Source: Chitinophaga skermanii (GTDB taxonomy: Bacteria; Bacteroidota; Bacteroidia; Chitinophagales; Chitinophagaceae). From it: a stretch of DNA of 64,000 nt. The DNA lies in NCBI RefSeq assembly GCF_003259335.1, contig NZ_QLLL01000002.1, positions 496,001 to 560,000 on the forward strand. The letters are read 5' to 3'. Position 1 is the stretch's first letter. Each line of letters opens with the position of its first letter. The position numbers and the translations under genes are program-made. Of this stretch, positions 33,443 through 43,536 are shown piece by piece. The notes below the pieces were generated by a model. It worked only from the letters and a program-made list of their open reading frames with translations, was not told where the DNA came from and did not search any database.

Positions 33443-34912
33443 TTAGAAGACGCGGCTACCGTTACCTTGTTCCATGTAGATAACAGTATTTATTCGCCCT
33501 TCACCTTCAAAAGTTGGCGTAGAAAGAGGTTGAAGGGTACCAATTGTAGTAATTTTATGTAACCATACCTTGTATCTACCATTTTTATAGGTAGCAATAG
33601 CCAGATAGTCAACAGTATTGGTTACACCTGATGCAGGCACCGGATATTTCACATGCTGCATTCTAGTAACGACTTCACCGGCAGGCAAAGTAAACTGTAA
33701 ACGCTCTGAAGTTGTAGCAATATCCGTCATATAAATATCCGAACCGTTTGCATAGTAGATATAGTCATTATCATAGTTACCTGCAATCATACTAGCTTGC
33801 ATTAAGCCGTGCGTTGGAGCCAATGTATCACGTTTCAAGATCATCATGGTATCAGAACCAATTAAGCTTGGGTAGTTTACATTTAATTTATAGAGCATGC
33901 CCCTGTTATCTTCCAACTTCCACAACATGTTTGCTATACTGCGTAAACCCGGGTAGCCAGCCATCCATTTAAGATCTGCTTTCATGTTTTTCAAGTCACG
34001 ACCATTATTCGCTAAGGTGGCGAAGTTCATACCATTGAAGCAGAACACAGACTTGCTATTTAAGTCCCACCCTAAATCCATGGCACCTACTTCTGCGATA
34101 GGAGAAACATTATATGTTTGCGGTAACTCGGTGAACAATGAACCTTTTAGCATACAATAAGCCTTGTTGCCGTTGATGATCATTAAATTCGTAGACGCCA
34201 TCGGTTGAAACACATTCTTCAAATCGGCCTTTGCTGGTTTTGCAAAGAACATACTGTCGAATTTGTAAGTTTGGAAACCGTTACTTACGCGGTAAATACC
34301 TGCTGTTTTATCTGTCAACACCACTAAGCCACCATATAAATCAGAGGAGGTTAAAGTTTTGCGTAAGCCACTAGCGAAAATGGTTTTTACGGCGTTACCT
34401 TCTAAGCTCTTCCCGTTATTGTAATGCGCGATCCAATTATCAATTCTACCAGCTTTATGAATAAAATCAATATCGGTTTTACCGGCATTATCTTTCACGA
34501 GGTACCAACCATCGTTGTTCAAGGTAGAAACATTGAAAACTACTTTCTTCAAGGTGACTACGCCAGTTGGTTTATGACGCACATTGAACACAAGAAAATA
34601 CTGACCTGGATCTAACACTACAGGCCATGCAATATTCTTTGTTCTTGCTACCGTATCAATCTTGATTTGATCACCAAGGTTGGGTACAAAGTTAGCCGTA
34701 ACGTTTGTCCAGTAATAGTCATAGTCGTTTTCGTTTGAAACCGTGGGGTTTATTTTCAACGTATCACGGTAAGTGAACAATTTGATAGTATCACTAATAC
34801 CGCTCACCGTTAATGTTGGTATTGGGTTTGAAGCACCGGTACTGTCGTCTTTTTTACAGCTGAAAACCAATGCGGCCATCAGCCCTATGATGAGAACATT
34901 AATCTGTTTCAT
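33443..34912 (-). CDS. PKD-like family lipoprotein
   Basis: The 489-residue protein starts MKQINVLIIGLMAALVFSCKK with a lipobox ending at Cys, so it is a lipoprotein. It has a PKD-like N-terminal part (LTVSGISDTIKLFTY, FNVRHKPTGVVTLKKVVFNV) and a long C-terminal part of repeated beta-strand pairs that resembles a propeller (GWYLVKDN, GGLVVLTDKT, AYCMLKG, YIYYANGSDIYM). It is the PKD-like partner commonly found with SusC/SusD and DUF4843 genes. It probably binds ligand at the cell surface. An upstream in-frame start overlaps the preceding gene and is not preferred. Confidence 0.8.
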   Translation of the reverse strand: MKQINVLIIGLMAALVFSCKKDDSTGASNPIPTLTVSGISDTIKLFTYRDTLKINPTVSNENDYDYYWTNVTANFVPNLGDQIKIDTVARTKNIAWPVVLDPGQYFLVFNVRHKPTGVVTLKKVVFNVSTLNNDGWYLVKDNAGKTDIDFIHKAGRIDNWIAHYNNGKSLEGNAVKTIFASGLRKTLTSSDLYGGLVVLTDKTAGIYRVSNGFQTYKFDSMFFAKPAKADLKNVFQPMASTNLMIINGNKAYCMLKGSLFTELPQTYNVSPIAEVGAMDLGWDLNSKSVFCFNGMNFATLANNGRDLKNMKADLKWMAGYPGLRSIANMLWKLEDNRGMLYKLNVNYPSLIGSDTMMILKRDTLAPTHGLMQASMIAGNYDNDYIYYANGSDIYMTDIATTSERLQFTLPAGEVVTRMQHVKYPVPASGVTNTVDYLAIATYKNGRYKVWLHKITTIGTLQPLSTPTFEGEGRINTVIYMEQGNGSRVF

Positions 34913-34931
34913 TGATTTGTTGGTTGAATGG

Positions 34932-35756
34932 TTAAGGGAATGAAATGATAGGGCTTGTGGGTGAAGATGTTTCCCGTATGGGAGCTTTACCACTGGCAAT
35001 GTTATCTGCATTGTTATTAAAATCAGTCAATGCCTGCTTTAACACAATCACATATTGCCTGAGCGCCCCTTCACTATTTGCGGCCTTATACCAAGCATCG
35101 TCAATGTTTTGTCTCAATACATCAATCATAAATTGATGCTTCCCTACACTATATTTACCGAAGGTGCTGAATGCAGGTGATAAATAGTTATCGGTTCTCC
35201 AAGAGTCGAATCTTTCCAATCGATCAGAGAATACAATTGTTTTCTCTTTTGCAATCTTTTCTCCTAATCCAAAATGATCGTTTGCTACTAGTTGAATATG
35301 TAGTCGGTAAGAATTATTTGCCAAGCTTGTATCTCTCAACAAGATAACCGGGATTTTTGCAGTGGCTTCATTGGCTTTTACCACCATTATATTCTCTACT
35401 GCTTTATCATCAAATCCAACATAGTGCGTACCGGGTATTGCTTTAAAAGGCAATTCAGTTACAACACTGTCGATGATTTTATTCGTAAGAGGATCGCGGG
35501 TGTAGGTAACAGAGAATTCTGGCACCTGCACAAACTTAACAGGTCGATCAAAAGGCGTAATGCCCCCGATCGTATTTACATCAATATATACTGTATCACG
35601 GAGTACCGTTTTAGGTTCGAATACAAATGTGGCAGATTTCGTGATGGTATCAGCCATTTGAATCCTGGCGATATCACTATAAGTAAGGTATGGCGCTTTT
35701 TTGCAGCCCGATGCAATAATTAGGGCTAATGCGCAATAGCAAATGAGTCTTTTCAT
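34932..35756 (-). CDS. DUF4843 lipoprotein
   Basis: The 274-residue protein has a signal with lipobox Cys (LALIIASGCKK). The rest fits DUF4843: a YSDIARIQM start, beta-strands with TFVFEPKTVLRDTVYIDVN, IPVILLRDTSLANNSYRLHIQL, and a C-terminal helical part. DUF4843 proteins accompany SusC/SusD pairs, probably as surface ligand-binding accessories. It lies 8 bp after the SusD gene and 19 bp before the PKD-like gene. Confidence 0.82.
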   Translation of the reverse strand: MKRLICYCALALIIASGCKKAPYLTYSDIARIQMADTITKSATFVFEPKTVLRDTVYIDVNTIGGITPFDRPVKFVQVPEFSVTYTRDPLTNKIIDSVVTELPFKAIPGTHYVGFDDKAVENIMVVKANEATAKIPVILLRDTSLANNSYRLHIQLVANDHFGLGEKIAKEKTIVFSDRLERFDSWRTDNYLSPAFSTFGKYSVGKHQFMIDVLRQNIDDAWYKAANSEGALRQYVIVLKQALTDFNNNADNIASGKAPIRETSSPTSPIISFP

Positions 35757-35764
35757 GGCCGTAA

Positions 35765-37267
35765 TTATTTGTTGTTATAGTTGATTTCACGATCAGGTTT
35801 AGGTACCACATACCTTGCAGCGCTACCTGTATAGTAAGAAGCGGTCCAGCTTGCCGGTAATGTTGCTATATTCAAGCGTTTATAGGTAAAGAACGTTTGA
35901 CCTTCTGCGTAAAATTCGCGTACGTATTCACGTAATATTTTATTCTTACGATCGGCTTCCCAACCACTGTTGTTAAAACCATTCGGGAAAGGAATCCCTT
36001 TTTCATTACAAAAAGCGCGGTAGTATGTTTCTGCTTCCTCTTTGGTAGTAGCACATTCTGTAAGAATCAAATACATTTCGCTTAAGCGCAACAAAGGAAC
36101 TTGCAAAATGGGCTGTAGGGTACGTTGAATAAACTTCTTATACATTACATAACCCGGTGCACTGGATTTATACGACCATAAGTCTTTCCATCTTACATCC
36201 GATGTTCTTTCCGCTACTGGAAATAGGTTATTCAGGTAATAGTAACCATCTTGAATATTGAAATCGCTACGTGCTAAACCACCCGATTCTCCAAACGTGT
36301 TATTAGCTACACTTTCCAAGTTGTAAATATGTACAGCTGTAATATGCTCAGGCGACATTAGATGATCTCCTAATGAACGATCTGATTCGCGGCCTAAACG
36401 ATATGTAGGTTTGCCCGTACGATCTTTAGCATCCAATACCATTTGTGCGTATTTAACTGCATTTACTTTATTAGCCGGGTCAGACGCGGATAAGTACATA
36501 TACACTCTCGCTTTCAATGCTAATACGGCATTGTAGTTCATCCTAATCTGGCGGTACATGTAAAAATTATCCGCTACTACTGGTGGTGCACTTGAAGAGG
36601 GAGAAGGGTTTAATTCGGCCAATGAATAATACTGGATCGGATCTTTCCCTTTCATGATTGCTTCTGCAGCATCCAAATCCGCTAATACCTTCGCTGCAAA
36701 GTCACTAAACCCAATCGGCGTAATAATCTCGTGTGTTACTTCCGTTACATACGGTAAGTAAACAGCAGCTCCACTATTATCCGGCATTTGGCCAAACATA
36801 CGCAAGATGTCGAAGTGAGCAAATGCGCGTAATGCCAAGGCTTCACCTTTTATTAATGAGTAGTTTTCACCGGTAAACAGCGATTTCTTACCATCAATTC
36901 TCTCCAAAATACTGTTTACACTGGCGATCATTTTATACTCATCAGCATACGTATTTTCCATCCAACCTTTCACACTGGCATCGGCGTAGTTGGCATTTAC
37001 CAAGTTGTTTAATGCTTGGTTACCGTTATTGATCACATCCCAGTTACGGGCCATATATTCGATATTTCCCCACATAAGGCTACCGCCGTAGGTGTTACCG
37101 CTTTTTAATTGAATGTAGGCACCGGTTAATGCATCACGGAAACCTTTCTCAGAACTAAATAATTGGTCCTTCGTTGTTTCAGCTTTAGGTGTTACATCCA
37201 AAAATTTACTACAGCTACTGAAAACCAGTGAGCCTAAAAGTATAGTAGTGATTGTTAGCTTCTTCAT
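35765..37267 (-). CDS. SusD/RagB-family outer-membrane lipoprotein
   Basis: The 500-residue protein has a lipobox (LLGSLVFSSCSKFLDV) followed by the SusD hallmarks: TPKAETTKDQLFSSEKGF, ALRAFAHFDILRMFG in the TPR region, and a C-terminal QVPLLRLSEMYLILTECA. SusD forms the lid that captures ligand over the SusC barrel. It starts 12 bp after SusC. Partner genes (metalloprotease and TlpA rather than glycosidases) point to peptide, protein or metal-complex uptake rather than glycan. Confidence 0.92.
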   Translation of the reverse strand: MKKLTITTILLGSLVFSSCSKFLDVTPKAETTKDQLFSSEKGFRDALTGAYIQLKSGNTYGGSLMWGNIEYMARNWDVINNGNQALNNLVNANYADASVKGWMENTYADEYKMIASVNSILERIDGKKSLFTGENYSLIKGEALALRAFAHFDILRMFGQMPDNSGAAVYLPYVTEVTHEIITPIGFSDFAAKVLADLDAAEAIMKGKDPIQYYSLAELNPSPSSSAPPVVADNFYMYRQIRMNYNAVLALKARVYMYLSASDPANKVNAVKYAQMVLDAKDRTGKPTYRLGRESDRSLGDHLMSPEHITAVHIYNLESVANNTFGESGGLARSDFNIQDGYYYLNNLFPVAERTSDVRWKDLWSYKSSAPGYVMYKKFIQRTLQPILQVPLLRLSEMYLILTECATTKEEAETYYRAFCNEKGIPFPNGFNNSGWEADRKNKILREYVREFYAEGQTFFTYKRLNIATLPASWTASYYTGSAARYVVPKPDREINYNNK

Positions 37268-37279
37268 GTTCGTTATGGT

Positions 37280-40200
37280 TTAAAAAGTGGCAAACACGTT
37301 AAAGGAGATTTGTCGTGTAAACGGATAATCCAACCCGCGCTCCTGCTTAACGGTTGATATGTAGAACAATTCACCTGTATTACCAGAGATCGTTAATGCC
37401 TGCATACCCATTTTTTGTAGCCATGCTTTATTCGTGAAGTTATAAGTGATGTTGATGTTCTGGCAAGTCAATGTAGATTCATTCTGCACAAACCTAGATG
37501 ATTGGAAGATGGCCGACGGATCATTGATTCCTCTGAAGAATGATACATCACCCGGTTGCTTCCAACGGTCAGTAAATACGCGTGAATCAACGTTGAAGAA
37601 TTTATCGGCACTTTCCACACGGTCTACCAAGGTTTGGTTATAAATCTGGCCTCCTAAACGGTAACCGAATGATGCGTTCATTGTTAATCCTTTGTAACGT
37701 GCCAATGTGCTGAAGTTACCACGGTACGTAGGCTGGTTCAAACCAACTGCTACCCTATCCGCTGCATTCCATGAATACGTCACCTCGCCATTTCTTGTTA
37801 AGTATAACTCGCGACCAGTACTTGGATCGATACCCAAAGAGCGAACAGCATATATAGTATTCTGAGATGCACCTTCGCGGATGATTTTATTCGGCGTACT
37901 ACCATTACTCAATAACGCCAATTTATCATTCGCAGCTTTCATGGCTTGTGATAATTGAACAATTTTATCAGTATTATAAGCAATGTTACCTGTTACCGAC
38001 CAACTAATTTGCTGCGCCGGTTTTTGAATTAACATAACCGTAGCACTTGCTTGCCAACCTCGCTGTTCCAATTGTCCAATGTTCTCGATGTAGGTTGTGA
38101 AACCATTAGAGAATGGTAAATCAAGTGATGACAATAAGTTGGATGTTCTTTCTTTATAAAGATCGAGTTGCATGCTAATTCTACCACGGAATAACTCTGC
38201 TTCGATACCTGTATTATACTTTTGGTTTTTCTGCCACTGAAGATCTTTGTTACCAAGGTTCGACTGTGTAGCACCTAACCAGTTTTTATAGTGGTCATTT
38301 GTAATGTACCCGTAGGTTGCCAATGGCTTGTAAGCTGCAAATGCTTGGTTACCCGTTACACCGTAAGATCCACGTAATTTCAACCTATTAATGAAGCTGA
38401 GATTTTCCTGTACAAAGTCGATGTGGTGCAAGTTCCAACCACCACCGATAGAATAGAATGGTGCATAACGACTATTAGTACCAAAATTCGAAGCACCATC
38501 TATACGGTAAGAACCATCTACAAAGTAGCGATCATTATAGCTATAGCTCACGTTACCAACGGCACTCACCCTTCTAGTAGTTGCTTCTTGACCACCAGGG
38601 CGGCCATCTCTTTTGTATTGCAAAGCCATGCCTAAGAAGTCGATACTTGCATCAGGGAAACCTTCAGCCGCAAAACTGTAAGAAGTTCCTTTGTCCTCCG
38701 CAGCTTCTAACTGAACACCAACACTCAAATAGTGCATTGCTTTGAACAAGTTGCTATACTGTAAGTTTAAGTTCGTGTTGTAGCTAAATGCTTTCCCTGT
38801 TGAGAAATCGTAGCTACCTTTTCTTAAGATGTCTGCATCCGGGTAATCGGCAAATGCTGAGTGCTCTGCCGGTTTGAACACATCGGCCGTTGTATTATTG
38901 GCATTGATACCAAATCCACCACGTACCGTAAAGTTTTTGATCGGTGACCAATCTACTTGGAAGTTGTTGATGATATTCAAATAGGCACTTCTATCGAATG
39001 AATTCAACGTTGCATCATACATCGGGTTGGCATAAGGTTTACCACCAGAATTGCGTTGTTGTACCCAGTAATCGTAGCTGTACGGCGTAAACGACCTTAC
39101 AATATGCCCAGCCGAGTCATAAGGACTCCAGTACGGGTTTAATTTTACATAATCGCCGAAAGAACCCCATGGCGATTGGTTGCCTTTCACGCTACCAACA
39201 GTCATACTATTGCGGAAATTCAGTTTTTTTAGGCGGTAGGAGAGATCCACTGTACCATTGATAGATGTTCTGTCGGAGCCTTTCATGACGCCGTTCTGCT
39301 TACGAACGTCACCAATCAATGCATAACGGAAAGCAGCATCACCACCCTCTAAACGGATAGCGTGCGACTGATCCACACCATTACGCAAAGGTTTAGCCAT
39401 CCAATCGGTATTAACACCGCTTTCTACTACAGCTTTTACTTGGTTGTAATACTGTTGTAAAGCAATATTAGCCTCAGGGGTTTTCGTGCGATTATAATAA
39501 TATCCTGATAATCTTTCTAATTCGAGTTTGTCGCGTGCATTTAACAAGTGATAAGAACTAAGATCTGGAGTACTTAAGTTCATACCACCTCTATAAGTCA
39601 TGCGTAATTTACCGGCAACAGGTTCTTTAGTAGTAATAACAATTACACCATTTGCACCTCTTGAACCGTAAATGGCGGTAGCAGGACCATCTTTCAACAA
39701 GGTGATCGTAGCAATTTCGTTCGTATTAAGATCCATCATACGTTGTAACGAGATCGGGAAACCGTCCATAATAATGAGCGGGGTATTAATCAAAGCAGAC
39801 GTATTATCCTGCAATTGATCGATGTTGGGTAAGTTTCTATTACCGCGCATCTGGATATCTGGTAAACGGTTAGGATCGGAACCGAAGTTGTTATTGGGCA
39901 CTACATAGAAAGAAGGATCGATGTTACCAATTGTAACAAGGATGTTTCTACCTTGGAAGTTCTGAATTTCTTTCGCTGTAATCGTTTTAGCGGCACCGGT
40001 ATAAGATTCCTTCGATTTGTTGAAGATACCGGTTACTACTACGTTGTTGATGGATGATACGGCCGGCGCTAAAACGATGTTAGCCGTTTTGCCTTTACGA
40101 ATCGTGTACTGTGTAGAACGGAAACCAATAAAGGAAACCAATAGTACATCGCCTTCTGTGGCATCGATCTGGAAATTACCTTGTGCATCCGTGCTAGCCA

Positions 40201-40777
40201 CTGCTTGCTTCCCGATTACGCGGATGGTAGCACCCGGTAATGGGCATTGACAAACGCTGTCGGACACGTGGCCTTTGATTTTCTCGGCCACTTGGTCATC
40301 TACAGCATTCACCGTTGCATTTGCTTGCTTGGGTTTAGGTGTAATCACGATCGTTTTTGTACTTTCCTTCAATTCCAAATTGAAAGGCTGCTCTTTTGAA
40401 ATAATACTGAGTAGCTCGGGTAAGGCCATCTTCCCGTTTACGGAAACCGACTTTGCATTAGACAGGATTTCCTGGTTGTAAAAAGCTACATAACCCGTTT
40501 GTTGACGAATGATCTGCAGTAGCGATTTAACCGATAAATTATTGCCTGACACCGATACCGACTGCCCATTAACGGCTGCCTGTACATGGATAAGCGTGAC
40601 AAAAAGTAGAACAAATGTCATTCTCATAGCAAGAAAAATTGTAGCTGTGCTAAAGCGGCGGCTGTGCTTGTTTTTAGCGCCACACGCTGACAGTGATTTG
40701 GTTGATAAGCCCGCGGCCGGGGGGTCTTGAATAGGCATAACCTCAAGGACCGGCTTGCGATAAGCGGTAAAATCCAT
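37280..40777 (-). CDS. SusC/RagA-family TonB-linked transporter with N-terminal STN domain
   Basis: The 1165-residue protein has a long N-terminus with signal (MRMTFVLLFVTLIHVQAAVNG), an STN domain (about 70-145: VKSLLQIIRQQTGYVAFYNQ) that talks to FecR, a carboxypeptidase-like repeat (GHVSDSVCQCPLPGATIRV), a TonB box region (NNVVVTG), the plug with ATAIYGSRGANGVIVITT, and a 22-strand barrel ending in ISFNVFATF. STN plus the adjacent FecR and sigma genes means transport is coupled to its own induction. The start follows the long N-terminal style seen in Chitinophaga SusC proteins; a shorter signal start is possible. Confidence 0.93.
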   Translation of the reverse strand: MDFTAYRKPVLEVMPIQDPPAAGLSTKSLSACGAKNKHSRRFSTATIFLAMRMTFVLLFVTLIHVQAAVNGQSVSVSGNNLSVKSLLQIIRQQTGYVAFYNQEILSNAKSVSVNGKMALPELLSIISKEQPFNLELKESTKTIVITPKPKQANATVNAVDDQVAEKIKGHVSDSVCQCPLPGATIRVIGKQAVASTDAQGNFQIDATEGDVLLVSFIGFRSTQYTIRKGKTANIVLAPAVSSINNVVVTGIFNKSKESYTGAAKTITAKEIQNFQGRNILVTIGNIDPSFYVVPNNNFGSDPNRLPDIQMRGNRNLPNIDQLQDNTSALINTPLIIMDGFPISLQRMMDLNTNEIATITLLKDGPATAIYGSRGANGVIVITTKEPVAGKLRMTYRGGMNLSTPDLSSYHLLNARDKLELERLSGYYYNRTKTPEANIALQQYYNQVKAVVESGVNTDWMAKPLRNGVDQSHAIRLEGGDAAFRYALIGDVRKQNGVMKGSDRTSINGTVDLSYRLKKLNFRNSMTVGSVKGNQSPWGSFGDYVKLNPYWSPYDSAGHIVRSFTPYSYDYWVQQRNSGGKPYANPMYDATLNSFDRSAYLNIINNFQVDWSPIKNFTVRGGFGINANNTTADVFKPAEHSAFADYPDADILRKGSYDFSTGKAFSYNTNLNLQYSNLFKAMHYLSVGVQLEAAEDKGTSYSFAAEGFPDASIDFLGMALQYKRDGRPGGQEATTRRVSAVGNVSYSYNDRYFVDGSYRIDGASNFGTNSRYAPFYSIGGGWNLHHIDFVQENLSFINRLKLRGSYGVTGNQAFAAYKPLATYGYITNDHYKNWLGATQSNLGNKDLQWQKNQKYNTGIEAELFRGRISMQLDLYKERTSNLLSSLDLPFSNGFTTYIENIGQLEQRGWQASATVMLIQKPAQQISWSVTGNIAYNTDKIVQLSQAMKAANDKLALLSNGSTPNKIIREGASQNTIYAVRSLGIDPSTGRELYLTRNGEVTYSWNAADRVAVGLNQPTYRGNFSTLARYKGLTMNASFGYRLGGQIYNQTLVDRVESADKFFNVDSRVFTDRWKQPGDVSFFRGINDPSAIFQSSRFVQNESTLTCQNINITYNFTNKAWLQKMGMQALTISGNTGELFYISTVKQERGLDYPFTRQISFNVFATF

Positions 40778-40856
40778 AACTTACGTATTGGTTAGGGTTG
40801 ATAAAAAAGCAGTTTGTCCTAAGTAAATTGTTCAAGGGATCAGCCCAGCCATCCAT

Positions 40857-40893
40857 AGCCGAGAGTGTTGCAAGCGCTTTCGGCTCTTTTTTT
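40857..40893 (+). terminator. plus-strand terminator-like hairpin in the fecR-susC gap
   Basis: AGCCGAGAG and CTTTCGGCT form a 9-bp stem (one G-T) around 11 bases, followed on the plus strand by CTTTTTTT. All genes here run on the minus strand, so it would stop rightward, antisense transcription or act as a leader hairpin of susC. Confidence 0.5.
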
Positions 40894-41003
40894 GCCGGCA
40901 TTCCCTTCTCGGAAATTCTAAATCATGTTACAGTTTCGATTAGTTTATTGTTAGTGATATTGAATGTTAGTTGGTATTTTGATTTACCCCGTTTATCCGG
41001 GCA

Positions 41004-42215
41004 TTATGGCATTACGATCAGCTTACGACCCTCCAAATGAAAATGTACATTTGAGCTTTCCAGGATTTGTAACACATCCTGTAATGTATTTTGCTTGTTG
41101 ATCCAACCACCAAAGCGGGCGGCAGGAATTCCTTTCTCATAAACGACTTCTATATCGTACCAGCGCTCGAGTTGACGCATAATTTCGTCGAGACTGGCAT
41201 TTTCAAAATTGAATAGGCCATTTTTCCAGGCCAGGATTTGATCGGTATCTACCGCGTTCAATATCACCATCTGTGACAGTTGCGGCTTAACAGCCGCCTG
41301 TTGACCAGGTTTAAGTGTTGCAGTATGGCTATAGGCATTTATTCTTACCGCTCCTTCTAAGAGAGTTGTTCTGATTGAATGCTCGTTGGTATATGCGTTG
41401 ATGTTGAAACTAGTGCCAAGTACTTGTATTTCTGTGGCTTCGCCTGTTTGTACCTTGAAAGGTAATTGCTCATTTTGCGCTACTTCGAAATATGCTTCTC
41501 CTTGTAGTTCTACATGACGCTCTTTTCCACTGAAAGCAGTGGGATATTTAATTGAACTTGCTGCATTTAGCCACACCTTTGTGCCATCTGGCAAAACAAG
41601 TTTGAATTGACGCCCTTTAGGAGTCCTTACATTATTATATACAATTTCGCCGGGTTGTAGATCAGCGGCGTTATAAGTTAATTGGCCATTTTGCAATACA
41701 ACATTAGCACCATTCTGGCTGGCCACAACGCCATTACCAGCGCTATCAAGCACTAATTGCGAGCCATCGGCCAGCGTTAAAATAGCGCCATCGCGGCCGG
41801 GAGCAATTGGCGTGGTTTCCTTTAATGCAACAACTTTTCTTGTTGCGGGCTGATGTAAATCACTGTGTAACAATGCATACGTAGAAACGCCCATCAAAAC
41901 AACTGCTGCAGCGGCGTAACGAACAATTCTACTTTTGAAAAAGTTGAATTTGGGTTGTTGGCTTTCCTTGGAAAGCGCTGCTAACTGTGAAAAAAAACGT
42001 CCTTTATTCTCTTCCCGGTTTTGTTCAATATTATACCAGGTTTGTAGCATCTTATGAACGGATGCTTCATTTTGTATTTTATTTAATAACGCGGCGTTGT
42101 CGGCTGATTGGGATGCCCAATCTTCCAACAATTGTTGTTCTTCTGCCAACAATGTTTCCCCTACCAGCTTTTTATGTAACAAAGCGGCAATACGATCGTC
42201 GTAATCAAAATTCAT
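41004..42215 (-). CDS. FecR-family anti-sigma factor / signal transducer
   Basis: The 403-residue protein has an N-terminal helical cytoplasmic part (about 80 residues, LLEDWASQSADNAALLNKI), one membrane segment (IVRYAAAAVVLMGVSTYALL), the FecR domain (TPIAPGRDGAILTLADGS, FKLVLPDGTKVWLNAASSI, HVELQGEAYFEVA) and the C-terminal DUF4974 domain (DEIMRQLERWYDIEVVYEKG). It passes the ligand signal from SusC's STN domain to the sigma factor. It lies 77 bases after the sigma gene. The start MNFDYDDRIAALL is preferred to in-frame starts a few codons upstream. Confidence 0.9.
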   Translation of the reverse strand: MNFDYDDRIAALLHKKLVGETLLAEEQQLLEDWASQSADNAALLNKIQNEASVHKMLQTWYNIEQNREENKGRFFSQLAALSKESQQPKFNFFKSRIVRYAAAAVVLMGVSTYALLHSDLHQPATRKVVALKETTPIAPGRDGAILTLADGSQLVLDSAGNGVVASQNGANVVLQNGQLTYNAADLQPGEIVYNNVRTPKGRQFKLVLPDGTKVWLNAASSIKYPTAFSGKERHVELQGEAYFEVAQNEQLPFKVQTGEATEIQVLGTSFNINAYTNEHSIRTTLLEGAVRINAYSHTATLKPGQQAAVKPQLSQMVILNAVDTDQILAWKNGLFNFENASLDEIMRQLERWYDIEVVYEKGIPAARFGGWINKQNTLQDVLQILESSNVHFHLEGRKLIVMP

Positions 42216-42292
42216 AGTTGCAAAATCCCCTGTTGGCATTCCCGTCATTTCAAGTATAACAACTGAGTGTTACGAAGCGTGACAAAAATTTC

Positions 42293-42880
42293 TTAAAAAA
42301 ATAAAATTGAGAGAAACCGGTTGGATAATCCTTTCTTCAATAGTTCCGTTTTTAACTCTTTTATAGCTCTACCCTTACGTTGGCGGAGGTTTTCCATAGA
42401 AATCCCAAGCTGGGCAGCTGCATCGGCCGATGACATATCCTGTAGATATAATAATTCTACTACCTGGCGATATGTTTCCGGTAAACGCGCTATTTCTTCG
42501 TAAACAAGCCGCATTAGGTCCGATTCGGCCATCAAAGCCTCTATGCCTATACCGGCATCTTCTTCTTGGCCCGAGATTTCATGGGAGTTCCTTTCCCGTA
42601 CACGTAAATATTTCTGGTAGTTTAGGCTGGCATTACGCGCCAAGGTAAACAAGTATCCCCTGAGCTTCCCGATCGATTCGAAACGGGCAGTGGATTGCCA
42701 TAATTTCACCAGCGACTCTGTAGCAATGTCTTCCGCTTGGTGTTGATCTTGGATGATACTGTGTGAGAAATATACCAAGGTGTTGTAATATGTATCAAAC
42801 AAATATGCATACGCCGTAGTGTCTTTCCCCGCTATGGCAGTAAGCAATTCATTCTCCTCGTATTGTAGAACACCCTGCAA
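42293..42880 (-). CDS. ECF RNA polymerase sigma-70 factor
   Basis: The 195-residue protein has sigma region 2 (LFDTYYNTLVYFSHSIIQD, AEDIATESLVKLW, LRGYLFTLARNASLNY) and region 4 (LPETYRQVVELLYLQDMSSADAAAQLGISMENLRQRKGRAIKEL shown here only in part by its landmarks LPETYRQVVELLY and AAQLGISMENLRQRKGRA). It heads the locus and with FecR and SusC forms a cell-surface signalling unit. A -7 element lies 33 bases before the ATG. Confidence 0.93.
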   Translation of the reverse strand: MQGVLQYEENELLTAIAGKDTTAYAYLFDTYYNTLVYFSHSIIQDQHQAEDIATESLVKLWQSTARFESIGKLRGYLFTLARNASLNYQKYLRVRERNSHEISGQEEDAGIGIEALMAESDLMRLVYEEIARLPETYRQVVELLYLQDMSSADAAAQLGISMENLRQRKGRAIKELKTELLKKGLSNRFLSILFF

Positions 42881-42912
42881 AATCGATTTTTTACTGTTAT
42901 TTGTACTTTATG

Positions 42913-42920
42913 CAAACATA
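42913..42920 (-). promoter_or_regulatory. -7 element of the sigma gene promoter
   Basis: On the minus strand TATGTTTG matches TAnnTTTG exactly, 33 bases before the sigma start codon. The expected -33 position reads TATT, a weak match. Confidence 0.45.
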
Positions 42921-43089
42921 AAAATAAATTCATTAAAGTAATAGTTGTCTATGAAGTGAGGTACCCTAACTATTATAGAAGGTAAAAAAATGACCACTAG
43001 AAATCAATTTCTAATGGTCAAACGAAGAAAGTATATTAAAGTAAAAATGACACTTATTCATCTACCTAACATGCACAACATATATAATA

Positions 43090-43527
43090 TTACCGATCTC
43101 CTCCCAACAAGTTTTTAATGCTCTGCATATGGTCTACTAATTGCTGGCGCTCTTCTTTTGACAACTTATTAATTAAAGTAGTGATTTGTTCCTCCGAGGC
43201 AGCATTCAATTCATTAAACAACAGAGCTCCTTTGGGCGTAAGAGAAATAAGCGTTACACGGGCGTCTTCCCCCGATACTTGCTTAGCAATTAATTTATCC
43301 TTCTCGAACTGTTTCAATACCCTACTCAAATATCCTTTATCAATACCCATAGCAGCAATTACTTCCGAAGCGCTAACGGGTTGTTGTGCATTAATTTCAT
43401 ATAGCACGCGTACCTCCGATAACGAATAGGTACTATCCAATAAATGGTCGTCCAACAAACCAAGTAACCTCGTGTAGTAGCGGTTGAACGCCCTAATATC
43501 TTGAATAGTTTTCTGTTTCTCTTTCAT
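43090..43527 (-). CDS. MarR-family transcriptional regulator
   Basis: The 145-residue protein has the MarR winged helix: YSLSEVRVLYEINAQQP, VSASEVIAAMGIDKGYLSRVLKQFEKDKLI and the wing ARVTLISLTPKGALLF. It lies 9 bp after a GNAT acetyltransferase gene. MarR domains of this type are often fused to GNAT domains, so the pair probably acts together on a toxic or signalling small molecule. Confidence 0.9.
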   Translation of the reverse strand: MKEKQKTIQDIRAFNRYYTRLLGLLDDHLLDSTYSLSEVRVLYEINAQQPVSASEVIAAMGIDKGYLSRVLKQFEKDKLIAKQVSGEDARVTLISLTPKGALLFNELNAASEEQITTLINKLSKEERQQLVDHMQSIKNLLGGDR

Positions 43528-43536
43528 ATAATTGAA

